Positions 9,471 to 17,994 of a stretch of 33,617 nt of DNA are shown one piece after another. The notes below the pieces were generated by a model. That model searched no databases, was not told where the DNA came from, and saw only the letters and a list, made by a program, of their open reading frames with translations. The translations under genes and the position numbers were made by a program. This stretch comes from Candidatus Levyibacteriota bacterium (GTDB lineage: Bacteria; Patescibacteriota; Microgenomatia; Levybacterales; UBA12049), in NCBI GenBank assembly GCA_013816255.1, contig JACDET010000001.1, positions 1-33,617 on the forward strand, in the 5' to 3' direction. The number at the start of each line of letters is the position of its first letter. Within the stretch, counting starts at the first letter, position 1.

Positions 9471-10243
9471 TATGTATTGATCTTTTTCATACTGTTGAGT
9501 AGTAGCTCAGCTTCTTCGAGTTCTGCTTTTGTATTGACCCCACGCCATGCCATGTAACCACCTTTGAGTGTCTCAACATGTTCATCATCTTTAATGGCTA
9601 AATCTATAAGACTTGTGAGGTAGTATTCTCCTGTGGCTGAACTTTTTTTAACCATTGAGAGATACTTTTTTAAGAAGCTTACTTTAAAAATAAAACATCC
9701 TGGGTTAATTTCTTTGATCCTCTTTTGTTCTTCTGTCGCATCTTTTTCTTCAACAATTGCTAAGACTTTGCCACGGTCATCCCGCATGATTCTTCCCAAT
9801 CCAAACGGCTGCTCTTTTTCAATCGTCAAAAAGGTGAATGCAGCATTGGATGCGTAATGTGTTTCAAACAATTTACTCATCATCGGCAAATGCTCATCGA
9901 TATAGATAACGGCATCATCTCCATACACGATAATGACATCCGTGATATCTTCAGGCAACTCTGTCAAGGCAGATTGGGCGGCGTGTCCAGTACCCAACAA
10001 TTCTTTTTGTTCGGCATAAATGACATCCTCATTGGCATCTGCAAGTGTCTGCATCACAGATTCTTTAGCGAACCCGACAACAACGACTGTTGCCTTTGCA
10101 CCAAGTTTCTTCATGAATTGTACAATATGTACGATGATTGGCTTTTTAGCGAGAGACAGCGTTACTTTATTGATACCATCAACTTCCATTCGCTTACCTC
10201 GACCAGCAGCCAAAATGATTGCGCCTAATTTTCTTTCTATCAT
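9470..10243 (-). CDS. Nucleotidyltransferase, GlmU N-terminal domain-like (no LbH acetyltransferase domain)
   Basis: GAIILAAGRGKRM, ELLGTGHAAQSAL, VIIVYGDDAVI; 257 aa only; embedded in dcw cluster. Confidence 0.8.
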   Translation of the reverse strand: MIERKLGAIILAAGRGKRMEVDGINKVTLSLAKKPIIVHIVQFMKKLGAKATVVVVGFAKESVMQTLADANEDVIYAEQKELLGTGHAAQSALTELPEDITDVIIVYGDDAVIYIDEHLPMMSKLFETHYASNAAFTFLTIEKEQPFGLGRIMRDDRGKVLAIVEEKDATEEQKRIKEINPGCFIFKVSFLKKYLSMVKKSSATGEYYLTSLIDLAIKDDEHVETLKGGYMAWRGVNTKAELEEAELLLNSMKKINT

Positions 10244-11574
10244 TATTCTTCCTCTATTACTCTTTTTATAGATGCGCCAAGTTTGGTGAGACGGGTTTCA
10301 AAGCCTTCATAACCTCGGTCTAACTTCTCTATTCCGAAAATTGTCGATGTACCTTTCGCAGCCAGTGCCGCAAGAACTATTGCTGCACCCGCACGGATAT
10401 CAAGTGTCGTCATCACTGCATTATGGAGTTTTTTGGGTCCTGTTATTCGTACTGCATGGAAGTATTCAGGTTGGTCGTCTTCTAAGTTATAGTTATACAC
10501 CTCTTCAGGATTACTCACTTTTGGATTAAAAAGCTTTACTTTTGCGCCCATTCTTTTGAGGTCTGCGACATATCCCATTTTATTTTCAAATACTGTTTCA
10601 TGAATAGTCGAGACACCTTCAGCTTGTGTCATAAGAATCGCCCATGGCGCTTGCCAGTCAGTTAGAAATCCAGGATGAATACCCGTCTCGACATCAACTG
10701 CTCGTAGCGTTCCATTGGCAAAAAACCGGATGCCATTCTCTTTTATTTCATATCCTGCCCCAGTTGCTTTATATTTTTCCATGAATGCCGCAATATGTGC
10801 TTTGTGTGCATCTTTGATAAAGATATCTCCACCAGTGATGACTGCAGCGATTGCAAAAGTCGCGACTTCAATTCTGTCAGGACTAATTGTAAATTCTGAA
10901 CCATGAAGTTTCTCAACACCAATAATAGTTATTTGGCGCGGTGCAGTACGCTTTACATTACCTCCCATTGCGTTGATTAACGTGATCACATCATTAATCT
11001 CAGGCTCTTCAGCAGCATTTTCCAAAACCGTTGTTCCCTGAGCTAGTGCCGCACTGATGATCATTGTCTCTGTACCGGTATGTGTACTCTTTGGGAAACG
11101 ATATGATGTAGCCTTTAAACCTTTTGTCTTTGCATGGAAGTAACCATCTTCACTATGATACGTAATATCGACACCCATTTGTCCCACACCTTCAACCGTT
11201 CTATCAATCGGCCGGGCACCAAGTCTACACCCACCTGGATTTGGAATAATCGCTTCACCTGTTCTTGCAAGAAGCGGGCCGATGAACATTGATGAGGTGC
11301 GGGCTCTTGCTGCTTTATCGAGTGGAATTGAAGAGTGTGCAAACTGCTTTAATTGAATTGTGACAGTATGATCTTCAAGCTGTACATCTGCTCCAAGATC
11401 TTTCATGATGTCGATCATGACGAAAAGATCTGCAATAAGTGGGACATTATGGATAACGACTTTCTCATCGGTAAGACATGCAGCGACGAGCACTTTTAAC
11501 GCAGCGTTTTTCGCACCCGCAATTCCAATCTCACCCTGTAATGTGTTGCCACCTTTGATAACAAATTTATTCAT
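10243..11574 (-). CDS. murA: UDP-GlcNAc 1-carboxyvinyltransferase MurA
   Basis: GGNTLQGEIGIAGAKNAALKVL; PNPGGCRLGARPIDRTVEG with catalytic Cys; HPGFLTDWQAPWAIL. Confidence 0.96.
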   Translation of the reverse strand: MNKFVIKGGNTLQGEIGIAGAKNAALKVLVAACLTDEKVVIHNVPLIADLFVMIDIMKDLGADVQLEDHTVTIQLKQFAHSSIPLDKAARARTSSMFIGPLLARTGEAIIPNPGGCRLGARPIDRTVEGVGQMGVDITYHSEDGYFHAKTKGLKATSYRFPKSTHTGTETMIISAALAQGTTVLENAAEEPEINDVITLINAMGGNVKRTAPRQITIIGVEKLHGSEFTISPDRIEVATFAIAAVITGGDIFIKDAHKAHIAAFMEKYKATGAGYEIKENGIRFFANGTLRAVDVETGIHPGFLTDWQAPWAILMTQAEGVSTIHETVFENKMGYVADLKRMGAKVKLFNPKVSNPEEVYNYNLEDDQPEYFHAVRITGPKKLHNAVMTTLDIRAGAAIVLAALAAKGTSTIFGIEKLDRGYEGFETRLTKLGASIKRVIEEE

Positions 11575-11576
11575 AA

Positions 11577-12287
11577 CTAAGATTTATCTTCTCTTCTTTG
11601 TGTTTCTTCTCTTCTCCAGGTCATAGCTTCCTCACCATGTTCGCGCAATACTTCTTTATCAGCAGGTACTAGCTTAAAAGCTGCTGAGAGTATTATATCC
11701 TTTGTTTCTTCCCACTCTTCATCAGTATAAACGAAATGTGGTAATTGTCCATTGTATGTTTGTATTTCTCCATTTTCATGCAAAATTCTGACTGACTGCA
11801 ATGCTTTATTGACCATCAGATACTTTGGTATATATTTGGCGTTTGTATAAATAGCGCCTCCTACCGTTCCCGGTAATCCTAATTGATATTCAAGACCAGA
11901 TAATCCTTCTGCAATTGTATATCGTACCAATTGATTCAAATTAACACCCGCTTCAGCATACACAAGTACCTCTTGCATTCCCATCTGATTTTGCCGTATA
12001 GAACCTTTCATTCCTGCTTTATCAAAGCGGTGACAATTATTCTTGATGACCAAACCGTTTATGTCTTTCGTTGATGCAATCCTTGCACCACCTCCAAGCA
12101 TATAAATAGGAACTTTGAGCTCTTGTGCTGCTCTGACTATCTTTACAAGTTCATCAATTGTATCAATTTCTAGATATAATTCGGCCGTTACAGCAACCTT
12201 TGCAATACTGTGTGTCGCTAATGATTCGTTTCTTTTAATCCGCTTCTCGCCAATTATCTCAGCAATTTTTTGTATGTTATCTGTCAT
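11577..12287 (-). CDS. murB: MurB-like FAD-binding protein lacking the C-terminal domain
   Basis: THSIAKVAVTAELYLEI, PIYMLGGGARIAST, GLSGLEYQLGLPGTVGGAIYTNA; ends after ILSAAFKLV with no SAGSVFKNP-type domain. Confidence 0.75.
   Translation of the reverse strand: MTDNIQKIAEIIGEKRIKRNESLATHSIAKVAVTAELYLEIDTIDELVKIVRAAQELKVPIYMLGGGARIASTKDINGLVIKNNCHRFDKAGMKGSIRQNQMGMQEVLVYAEAGVNLNQLVRYTIAEGLSGLEYQLGLPGTVGGAIYTNAKYIPKYLMVNKALQSVRILHENGEIQTYNGQLPHFVYTDEEWEETKDIILSAAFKLVPADKEVLREHGEEAMTWRREETQRREDKS
11587..11615. repeat. Direct repeat of tcttctcttct at 3' end of murB
   Basis: tcttctcttct at 11587-11597 and 11605-11615 (18-nt period); encodes RREETQRRED tail. Confidence 0.5.
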
Positions 12288-12296
12288 TTATTACAT

Positions 12297-12390
12297 CGTC
12301 ATTGCGAACATAGTGAAGCAATCCCCTGCAGCTAATTGAGATTGCACCCTACGGGCACAAGACCGCGTCGCTCCACTTCTCGCAATGACG
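12297..12390. repeat. Intergenic palindromic repeat unit (murC/murB gap)
   Basis: Terminal inverted repeat cgtcattgcga ... tcgcaatgacg; contains 31-nt core identical in inverse orientation at 20136-20166. Confidence 0.8.
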
Positions 12391-13809
12391 TTATTGAAAG
12401 CTCAATTTAGTATGGATCGTATAGATATCTCCGGCTCCCATTGAAACTAAGATTGTATCTGATCTGAACCTATTTTGATTAATATATTCTACCACATCAA
12501 GAAGCGTAGGCAGGTATAAAACCTCTTTATGATGACTACTTAAAGCGACTGCGAGATGTTTTGCTGTCACACTTGCATCAGGTTTCTCCCGCAAGGAGGC
12601 ATAGATATCGGTCAGAACGACAGTATCCACACTTTCAAAAACGCGAAGAAAATCATTAAAGAGCTGTTTGGTCCGTGAATACGTATGTGGTTGAAAAATG
12701 CATACGATTTTTTTCTTCGGATATTGCTTACGTAACGCACCAAGTGTTTTTTTAATTTCAGTTGGATGGTGCGCGTAGTCATCATAGACTTTGGCCCCAG
12801 TCCGTAAGTCTCCAATGAATTCAAGACGGCGTTTTGAACCTTGGAAAGCAAGTAATCCTTTTCTAATCTTATCAATCGACAGTCCAAGCTCAAGTGAAAC
12901 AATGAGAGCGGCTAATGCATTGAGGGCATTATGCTCACCAACCACCCGGATAGCAAATTCACCCAATGGTACACCTTGTGACTTTACCCAAAAGAAGGTT
13001 TGATCACCGGAGATATTTACTCGCTCCAGAATATAATCATTGGTTGTGCCAAGACCATATGTCACAGCTTTACGCTCATATTCTTTTAAAAGCTTTCGCA
13101 CTTCAGGATCATCTCCACACGCAATTAATAATCCTTTGGCCGAGATTTGATTTGCAAATGTTAAAAACGTTTCGCGGACATCATCGATTGTAGGATAGAT
13201 ATCAGTATGATCATGCTCAATATTGGTAAAAACCGTAAGCGTCGGATGCTGCCATAAGAATCTTGCCCGCTTATCATGCACAGGTTCTGTCGCGTATTCA
13301 TCAGCTTCAGCAATAAAGTATCTTCCAAGTCCCAAATAGCCTGGCGCACCCAGAGATTTTACGTCCCCCGTCCCAATGATATAGGAAGGGTCAAGACCAT
13401 TTTCTTTGAGAATTGTCGCAACCATAGCGGTTGTGGTCGTTTTCCCATGTGTTCCCGCAATTGAAACACCTGTGAACTTCCGGTCAAGTACTTCCCCTTT
13501 CATAAACAACCCCGTTGCCTCACCTGCTGACATAACTGGAATTTTCTTCAACTTCGCAGTTTGCACTTCAATATTGTCATAACCGCCATGGGCTCCTGTT
13601 GTAATGACAAAATCAGGCTCTTGGATATGCTCAGGCGCGAATGAGGGATGAACAACAATTTTTGCCCCTTTCAAAGCGGCATCTGTAATGAATTCTTGAT
13701 CGATATCAGACCCTGTGACATCATACCCAGCTTCTTTAGCAATAAGTGCCAAAGGAGTCATATTCGTCCCTTTAATACCAACAAAATATATTTGCTTTTT
13801 CTTTGTCAT
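12391..13809 (-). CDS. murC: UDP-MurNAc-L-alanine ligase MurC
   Basis: GIKGTNMTPLALIAKEAGYDVTGSDI, SIAGTHGKTTTTAM, VYDDYAHHPTEIK, FQPHTYSRT. Confidence 0.95.
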   Translation of the reverse strand: MTKKKQIYFVGIKGTNMTPLALIAKEAGYDVTGSDIDQEFITDAALKGAKIVVHPSFAPEHIQEPDFVITTGAHGGYDNIEVQTAKLKKIPVMSAGEATGLFMKGEVLDRKFTGVSIAGTHGKTTTTAMVATILKENGLDPSYIIGTGDVKSLGAPGYLGLGRYFIAEADEYATEPVHDKRARFLWQHPTLTVFTNIEHDHTDIYPTIDDVRETFLTFANQISAKGLLIACGDDPEVRKLLKEYERKAVTYGLGTTNDYILERVNISGDQTFFWVKSQGVPLGEFAIRVVGEHNALNALAALIVSLELGLSIDKIRKGLLAFQGSKRRLEFIGDLRTGAKVYDDYAHHPTEIKKTLGALRKQYPKKKIVCIFQPHTYSRTKQLFNDFLRVFESVDTVVLTDIYASLREKPDASVTAKHLAVALSSHHKEVLYLPTLLDVVEYINQNRFRSDTILVSMGAGDIYTIHTKLSFQ

Positions 13810-13815
13810 ATATTT

Positions 13816-13881
13816 GTGTCATCCTGAACGCAGTGAAGGATCTCAAATGTGAGATTCTCCGGCTTTGCCTCAGAATGACAC
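13816..13881. repeat. Intergenic palindromic repeat, same family as the in-CDS copy at 33034-33102
   Basis: gtgtcatcctgaacgcagtgaaggatctcaaatgtgagattctccggctttgcctcagaatgacac. Confidence 0.8.
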
Positions 13882-13882
13882 G

Positions 13883-14668
13883 TTACTCTAAACTTATAAC
13901 ACTCACAAATCTCCCTGATCTATCTCCGCTACGGTATGAATAGAGTGTTTCTTTATTACATTGAGTACACTCCTCCGATACCTCAATATTCCCTTCCAGT
14001 ATACCCTCTTTCAAAAGACATTGCACTGCAATTGCTCTAAGATCAAGCAAATATTTCTCCTCATTATTGTTCGAGTGAAGTCGAGAACTTTCGTTTCCTC
14101 GCTTCACAATGTGCTTTGACTCCTTAAAGAGTATATTTTGAAATGTTGGAAATGCTTTCTCAAATTGCAAAGCAACTTCCTCTCCCACTTCATAACATTT
14201 CTTTTCAATACCAGGACCAATACCGACAATGATATCCTTGGGATTACTATCAAAAGTACTATGCATCTGTTGCACTGTATTTGCAATGATATTTTTTAGA
14301 AGTCCTTTTGTTCCAGCATGTGCTGCTCCAATTACGTTTTTTTGCTGATCATAAAAAAGAATTGGAAGACAATCTGCGGTAATAATCGCCAACGGAAGAT
14401 TTTTTTGTTTGGTCACCATCCCATCACTTTTAGGGATAACTATTTCTCGATCATTCTCAATAAGTGCGACTGTCCCACTATGCACCTGGTCCATACAAAG
14501 AGGTATTGATTTCAAATCAACTGTTTTCCCAAACTTCATGAGATTTCCATGATGGATGCTCAGATCCTCTTTCTTCATAGAATCAAAAGCTTTTGTAGAA
14601 ACTGCGTGCTTAATCGTTGGGAAATTTGATAAGTTTTGAAAGGTATAAATTGAATCTTTAAAATGCAT
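13883..14668 (-). CDS. pgeF: Peptidoglycan editing factor PgeF / laccase-domain (YfiH) family
   Basis: MDQVHSGTV, DGMVTKQKNLPLAIITADCLPILFYD, GAAHAGTKGLLKNI. Confidence 0.85.
   Translation of the reverse strand: MHFKDSIYTFQNLSNFPTIKHAVSTKAFDSMKKEDLSIHHGNLMKFGKTVDLKSIPLCMDQVHSGTVALIENDREIVIPKSDGMVTKQKNLPLAIITADCLPILFYDQQKNVIGAAHAGTKGLLKNIIANTVQQMHSTFDSNPKDIIVGIGPGIEKKCYEVGEEVALQFEKAFPTFQNILFKESKHIVKRGNESSRLHSNNNEEKYLLDLRAIAVQCLLKEGILEGNIEVSEECTQCNKETLYSYRSGDRSGRFVSVISLE
14065..14089. repeat. 25-nt repeat tattgttcgagtgaagtcgagaact inside pgeF
   Basis: Identical to 15920-15944; encodes part of ESSRLHSNNNEE just before the YLLDLRA segment. Confidence 0.85.
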
Positions 14669-14671
14669 ACA

Positions 14672-15913
14672 TTATTTTTTATCCCGCAATACTTGCTTTG
14701 TAATTTCATTCTCATCCCACGGTTCTTCACCACGTCCATAATTCATAGACTTCTCATGGCCCTTCCCGGTCATAAGCACTGCATCACCTTTTTGCGCCAA
14801 AGTAATAGCCAAACGAATCGCTTCTTTACGGTCCGAAATAACAAAAACATATTTTTTCTCTTTCTGAACGCTAGACGCTAGACGCGAAACGCTATCTCCA
14901 GTAATAACCTCAAACCGTTTATCTTTAATTCCTGAAAGAATTTCTTTATTAATCTTCTCAATTGGCTCATCTCTCGGATCCTCTGAGGTAATGATAATAA
15001 TATCTGAGAAGCGTGCCGAAATATTTCCCATTTCAGGTCTCTTATATGTATCTCTTCGAGCAGCAGCACCAAAGACATGAATCAATCGTTTGCTCGCAAG
15101 CTTTTTCACTTCAGGTAAAATTTCAGTAAATGAATTAGGTGTATGCGCGAAATCATTGATGACCAAAAAGTCTTTATTGTAGAGCACTTCCTGCCGACCA
15201 GCTGGAGCTTTAAAAGTCGCTATCCCTCTTCGTATACCTTCTTCAGGCAAATGCAGTGACTGTAAAGCCGCAATTGCTGCAAGACTATTATATTTATTAA
15301 ATTGCCCTATGAGTTTGGTAGTGAAAGGAAAGACATGAGGATTCACATCAGCATCTTTTTTCATCCCGTAAGTAATGATAGCTTCTTTGCCTTTCAATTC
15401 TTTTTTCCTAATCTGCCAATATGAGTGATCATCTTTATTGACTACGGCAACTTTGGCAGTCCGCAATAATTTCGATTTTGCCTTTACATAATTTTCATAC
15501 GTTTTGTGATAATCCAAATGCTCACGAGTTACATTGGTGATAACACCAACATCAAAATGCACACCTGCAACGCGGTGCTGATCAAGAGCATGGGAAGTAA
15601 CTTCCAGAACAATATATTTCACACCTTCTTTTTTGGCTTTTTTGATATATGACTGAATAGCAAAACGACCAGGTGTTGTGATATGAAAACCTAAATCACT
15701 CGCGCGCCCATTGATGATAGCGCCATTTGAAGAGATCAATGCGGCTTTATATCCACTTGTTATTAAAATATGATAAATGAGACTTGAGGTTGTGGTCTTA
15801 CCATCTGTTCCTGTAACACCGATTATAGTCAATCCACGAGCTGGAAATCCATACATGATGTTCGCAAGAACAGCTTGACCCAGATGATAGATGTTTTTTG
15901 TTTTCTGCCACAT
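14672..15913 (-). CDS. murE: UDP-MurNAc-tripeptide synthetase MurE, N-terminally short
   Basis: IIGVTGTDGKTTTSSLIYHIL, EVTSHALDQHRVAGVHFDVGVITNVTREHLDYH, FAHTPNSFTEIL, SEDPRDEPIEKI. Start reassigned to ATG 15913 (MWQKTKN); residues upstream in the ORF track are repeat-derived. Confidence 0.85.
   Translation of the reverse strand: MWQKTKNIYHLGQAVLANIMYGFPARGLTIIGVTGTDGKTTTSSLIYHILITSGYKAALISSNGAIINGRASDLGFHITTPGRFAIQSYIKKAKKEGVKYIVLEVTSHALDQHRVAGVHFDVGVITNVTREHLDYHKTYENYVKAKSKLLRTAKVAVVNKDDHSYWQIRKKELKGKEAIITYGMKKDADVNPHVFPFTTKLIGQFNKYNSLAAIAALQSLHLPEEGIRRGIATFKAPAGRQEVLYNKDFLVINDFAHTPNSFTEILPEVKKLASKRLIHVFGAAARRDTYKRPEMGNISARFSDIIIITSEDPRDEPIEKINKEILSGIKDKRFEVITGDSVSRLASSVQKEKKYVFVISDRKEAIRLAITLAQKGDAVLMTGKGHEKSMNYGRGEEPWDENEITKQVLRDKK
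14867..14893. repeat. Heptamer tandem (acgctag acgctag acgcgaa acgct) inside murE
   Basis: Encodes SVSRLASSV; ctagacgctagac also occurs at ~30817-30829. Confidence 0.65.
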
Positions 15914-15919
15914 AACTAC

Positions 15920-15944
15920 TATTGTTCGAGTGAAGTCGAGAACT
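15920..15944. repeat. 25-nt repeat immediately upstream of murE
   Basis: Exact copy of 14065-14089; starts 6 nt upstream of the murE ATG. Confidence 0.85.
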
Positions 15945-15956
15945 AAACTCACTATT

Positions 15957-16535
15957 CTATTTCAAATACTCTCTCAACAATTCCAAAATTTTATCATAAT
16001 ACGTGTAATAAATATATCCTGTCAATACAAGCAAACCAGGAAATATAATATACTTTTCAAAAAACTCTCCTGTCGTCACACGAAATGCACGGATTGGCGG
16101 GAAACCAAAACTCCAAGGAATTGGCAAAAGCCATGCAACTCCTTCTTTGGTAAATGTATCCATAATTAAATGCGACACAAACCCAATCATAAAAGCCCAC
16201 CACACCACATCCAGATCAATATTGGGAATACTCGGTTGAAGGAAGTTAAGAAATAGTTGGAATAAAATGCCAAAGAGAAAAATCCCTAGAATTGAATGTG
16301 AAAGAAAGCGATGACCACCCAAAAGTCTGCCAAAGAACCTCCCAAACATCGGCCCGATCGGGACATTCCTCCAAAAAGGTGCTGTAGATTGATCAATATC
16401 CGGAGCAATCCCTCCAAGCATATTGGCCCCCAACGCAACAATTGCTGTACCCATAGTCATTTCAGGAAGCGGTTGTGTCACGACAACAACACTCAATGCA
16501 GTAAAAGCAGCCAAATCATGCGTTCTCCCTAACAT
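15957..16535 (-). CDS. Membrane-bound metal-dependent hydrolase, YdjM/DUF457-like
   Basis: LGRTHDLAAFTAL, LGGIAPDIDQSTAP, GGHRFLSHSILG, SHLIMDTFTKEGVAWLLP. Start set at 16535 (MLGRTHD), 7 nt after TATACT. Confidence 0.8.
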   Translation of the reverse strand: MLGRTHDLAAFTALSVVVVTQPLPEMTMGTAIVALGANMLGGIAPDIDQSTAPFWRNVPIGPMFGRFFGRLLGGHRFLSHSILGIFLFGILFQLFLNFLQPSIPNIDLDVVWWAFMIGFVSHLIMDTFTKEGVAWLLPIPWSFGFPPIRAFRVTTGEFFEKYIIFPGLLVLTGYIYYTYYDKILELLREYLK

Positions 16536-16542
16536 AGTAACC

Positions 16543-16551
16543 AGTATAGCA
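16543..16551 (-). promoter_or_regulatory. Extended -10 (TGCTATACT) 7 nt upstream of ATG at 16535
   Basis: + strand agtatagca; gap 16536-16542. Confidence 0.5.
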
Positions 16552-16572
16552 AATTTTGCAGAACCAATCATA

Positions 16573-16633
16573 CGTCATTCTGGCTTGTCCAGAATCAGTT
16601 TTTGTGAGATGCTGAACTAAATTCAGCATGACA
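16573..16633. repeat. Palindromic repeat between divergent genes; its ATGACA end supplies the DUF192 ORF start codon
   Basis: cgtcattctggcttgtccagaatca... and tgctgaactaaattcagcatgaca; first half closely matches 26335-26359. Confidence 0.75.
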
Positions 16634-16960
16634 GTTTTTAATCAAACAAAGCAAACTATTCTCGCAAACAATATCATCGAAGCAAAATCCTTCATCGATC
16701 AGTCTCTCGGCTTATTAAAATACCCAACTCCAACTGCAATGCTCATCAAAACTAGATTTGGTATCCATACATTTTTTATGAAATACGCGATTGATGTATT
16801 GGTGTTGGATAAAGAAAATCGTATCGTCAAACTAAAGGAAAATCTTAAACCAAATGTTATCTTTATCTGGAACCCAAAATACGATACTGTCGTAGAATCA
16901 CGCGAAGGCACAATTAAAAAGACAAATACACAAGTTGGAGATGTACTGATACTAAAGTAG
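16628..16960 (+). CDS. DUF192 family protein
   Basis: IIEAKSFIDQSLGLL...MLIKTRFGIHTFFMKYAIDVLVLDKENRIVKLKENLKP. Confidence 0.8.
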   Translation: MTVFNQTKQTILANNIIEAKSFIDQSLGLLKYPTPTAMLIKTRFGIHTFFMKYAIDVLVLDKENRIVKLKENLKPNVIFIWNPKYDTVVESREGTIKKTNTQVGDVLILK

Positions 16961-16970
16961 CTAGTTCAGC

Positions 16971-17531
16971 TTAAAGATTATACTGTATATGCCTAAAATC
17001 CGGAGTAACCATACTGGAATAAACAATTTTTTCACCATAATGTCTTTCAATAGCTCTATCATATCCTTGATGAGATAGGGCACGTATTACAACACTCTTA
17101 AACCCTTTATTTCGTAAATCTTCGTCTAATGGTTCCATTAGAGCGCCGACATATCCGTTGCCTCTGTGATCTTTATCAATGATTGTTGCTGTTATTTCTG
17201 CTTTTGTATCTGAAGGAACCGTATCATTTGCTTCCTTGGACCACCCATAACTATGTTGTGTTAAAGCAAAACCAATTACTTTATTTCCTTCTCTTAGCAA
17301 CACTTTTGTATTATCAATCGTATGAGGATTTGTAAAGCTCTTGTCTACCCACTCATGTATATCATCAGTTCGAAAGACACCACTACTTTGAGCCTGACGA
17401 GCTAAATCGGTAATATCATCTTTTACAGCGTCCCATTTCTCGGGAGTGTATCGAAATACTTCTCCTCTCACCGTAGGTTGATCCCTTCTGGAACCTTTGT
17501 CTGAACTTCCGCCTTTGGATTCTGCTCCCAT
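16971..17531 (-). CDS. GNAT-family N-acetyltransferase
   Basis: ITATIIDKDHRGNGYVGALMEPLDEDLRNKGFKSVVIRALS...YDRAIERHYGEKIVY. Confidence 0.65.
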   Translation of the reverse strand: MGAESKGGSSDKGSRRDQPTVRGEVFRYTPEKWDAVKDDITDLARQAQSSGVFRTDDIHEWVDKSFTNPHTIDNTKVLLREGNKVIGFALTQHSYGWSKEANDTVPSDTKAEITATIIDKDHRGNGYVGALMEPLDEDLRNKGFKSVVIRALSHQGYDRAIERHYGEKIVYSSMVTPDFRHIQYNL

Positions 17532-17540
17532 AATAATGGA

Positions 17541-17569
17541 ATTATACTAAGATAGAACTAAGATGTCAA
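17541..17569 (-). promoter_or_regulatory. Perfect consensus promoter TTGACA-17-TATAAT
   Basis: + strand tgtcaa 17564-17569 and attata 17541-17546, 17-nt spacer; 9 nt to ATG at 17531. Confidence 0.8.
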
Positions 17570-17643
17570 ACTATAGGATTCTGATATTGGTTACTCTCAA
17601 TAATTAACAATTGAGCAATATAACAATAATAATCTATATTTTC

Positions 17644-17652
17644 TGCTATAAT
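17644..17652 (+). promoter_or_regulatory. Extended -10 TGCTATAAT, 7 nt upstream of ATG 17660
   Basis: TGC-TATAAT; gap 17653-17659. Confidence 0.65.
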
Positions 17653-17659
17653 CACATTT

Positions 17660-17989
17660 ATGAAACCACTAATTACCTACGATGATTTTGCAAAGCTTGA
17701 TATCCGAGTCGGGACAGTTATCAACTGTGAAGAGAAAGAAGGTTCTGAGAAATTACTCCGTCTTACTGTCGATTTCGGAGAACATGGCATGCGAAATATT
17801 CTTTCAGGAATTAAGAAGTGGTACAAACCATCAGATTTGATTGGCAAACAATTCGTCTTCGTCTTTAATCTAGCTCCACGGAAAATGATGGGTGAAGAAT
17901 CTGAGGGAATGATTCTAGCAGCAGAAGGCAAAAAGCCGCAACCTCTCAAACCAAAATCAAAAGTACCCCCAGGCGCACCAATACTCTAA
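17660..17989 (+). CDS. tRNA-binding (OB-fold) domain protein, CsaA / MetRS-beta-like
   Basis: [32 protein letters not shown]...[22 protein letters not shown]. Confidence 0.85.
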   Translation: MKPLITYDDFAKLDIRVGTVINCEEKEGSEKLLRLTVDFGEHGMRNILSGIKKWYKPSDLIGKQFVFVFNLAPRKMMGEESEGMILAAEGKKPQPLKPKSKVPPGAPIL

Positions 17990-17994
17990 TTTAC

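Noticed and set aside
10243-11574. Fosfomycin-resistant MurA
   Set aside because: The active-site loop has the usual Cys (PGGCRLGARP), so there is no sign of the Cys-to-Asp resistance change.
11577-12287. MurB truncation as a sequencing frameshift
   Set aside because: The murB stop is 2 nt from the murA start codon, leaving no DNA for a missing domain.
15914-15952. N-terminal extension MSLVLDFTRTIVV of MurE
   Set aside because: Derived largely from the 25-nt repeat copy; MWQKTKN at 15913 is the likelier start.
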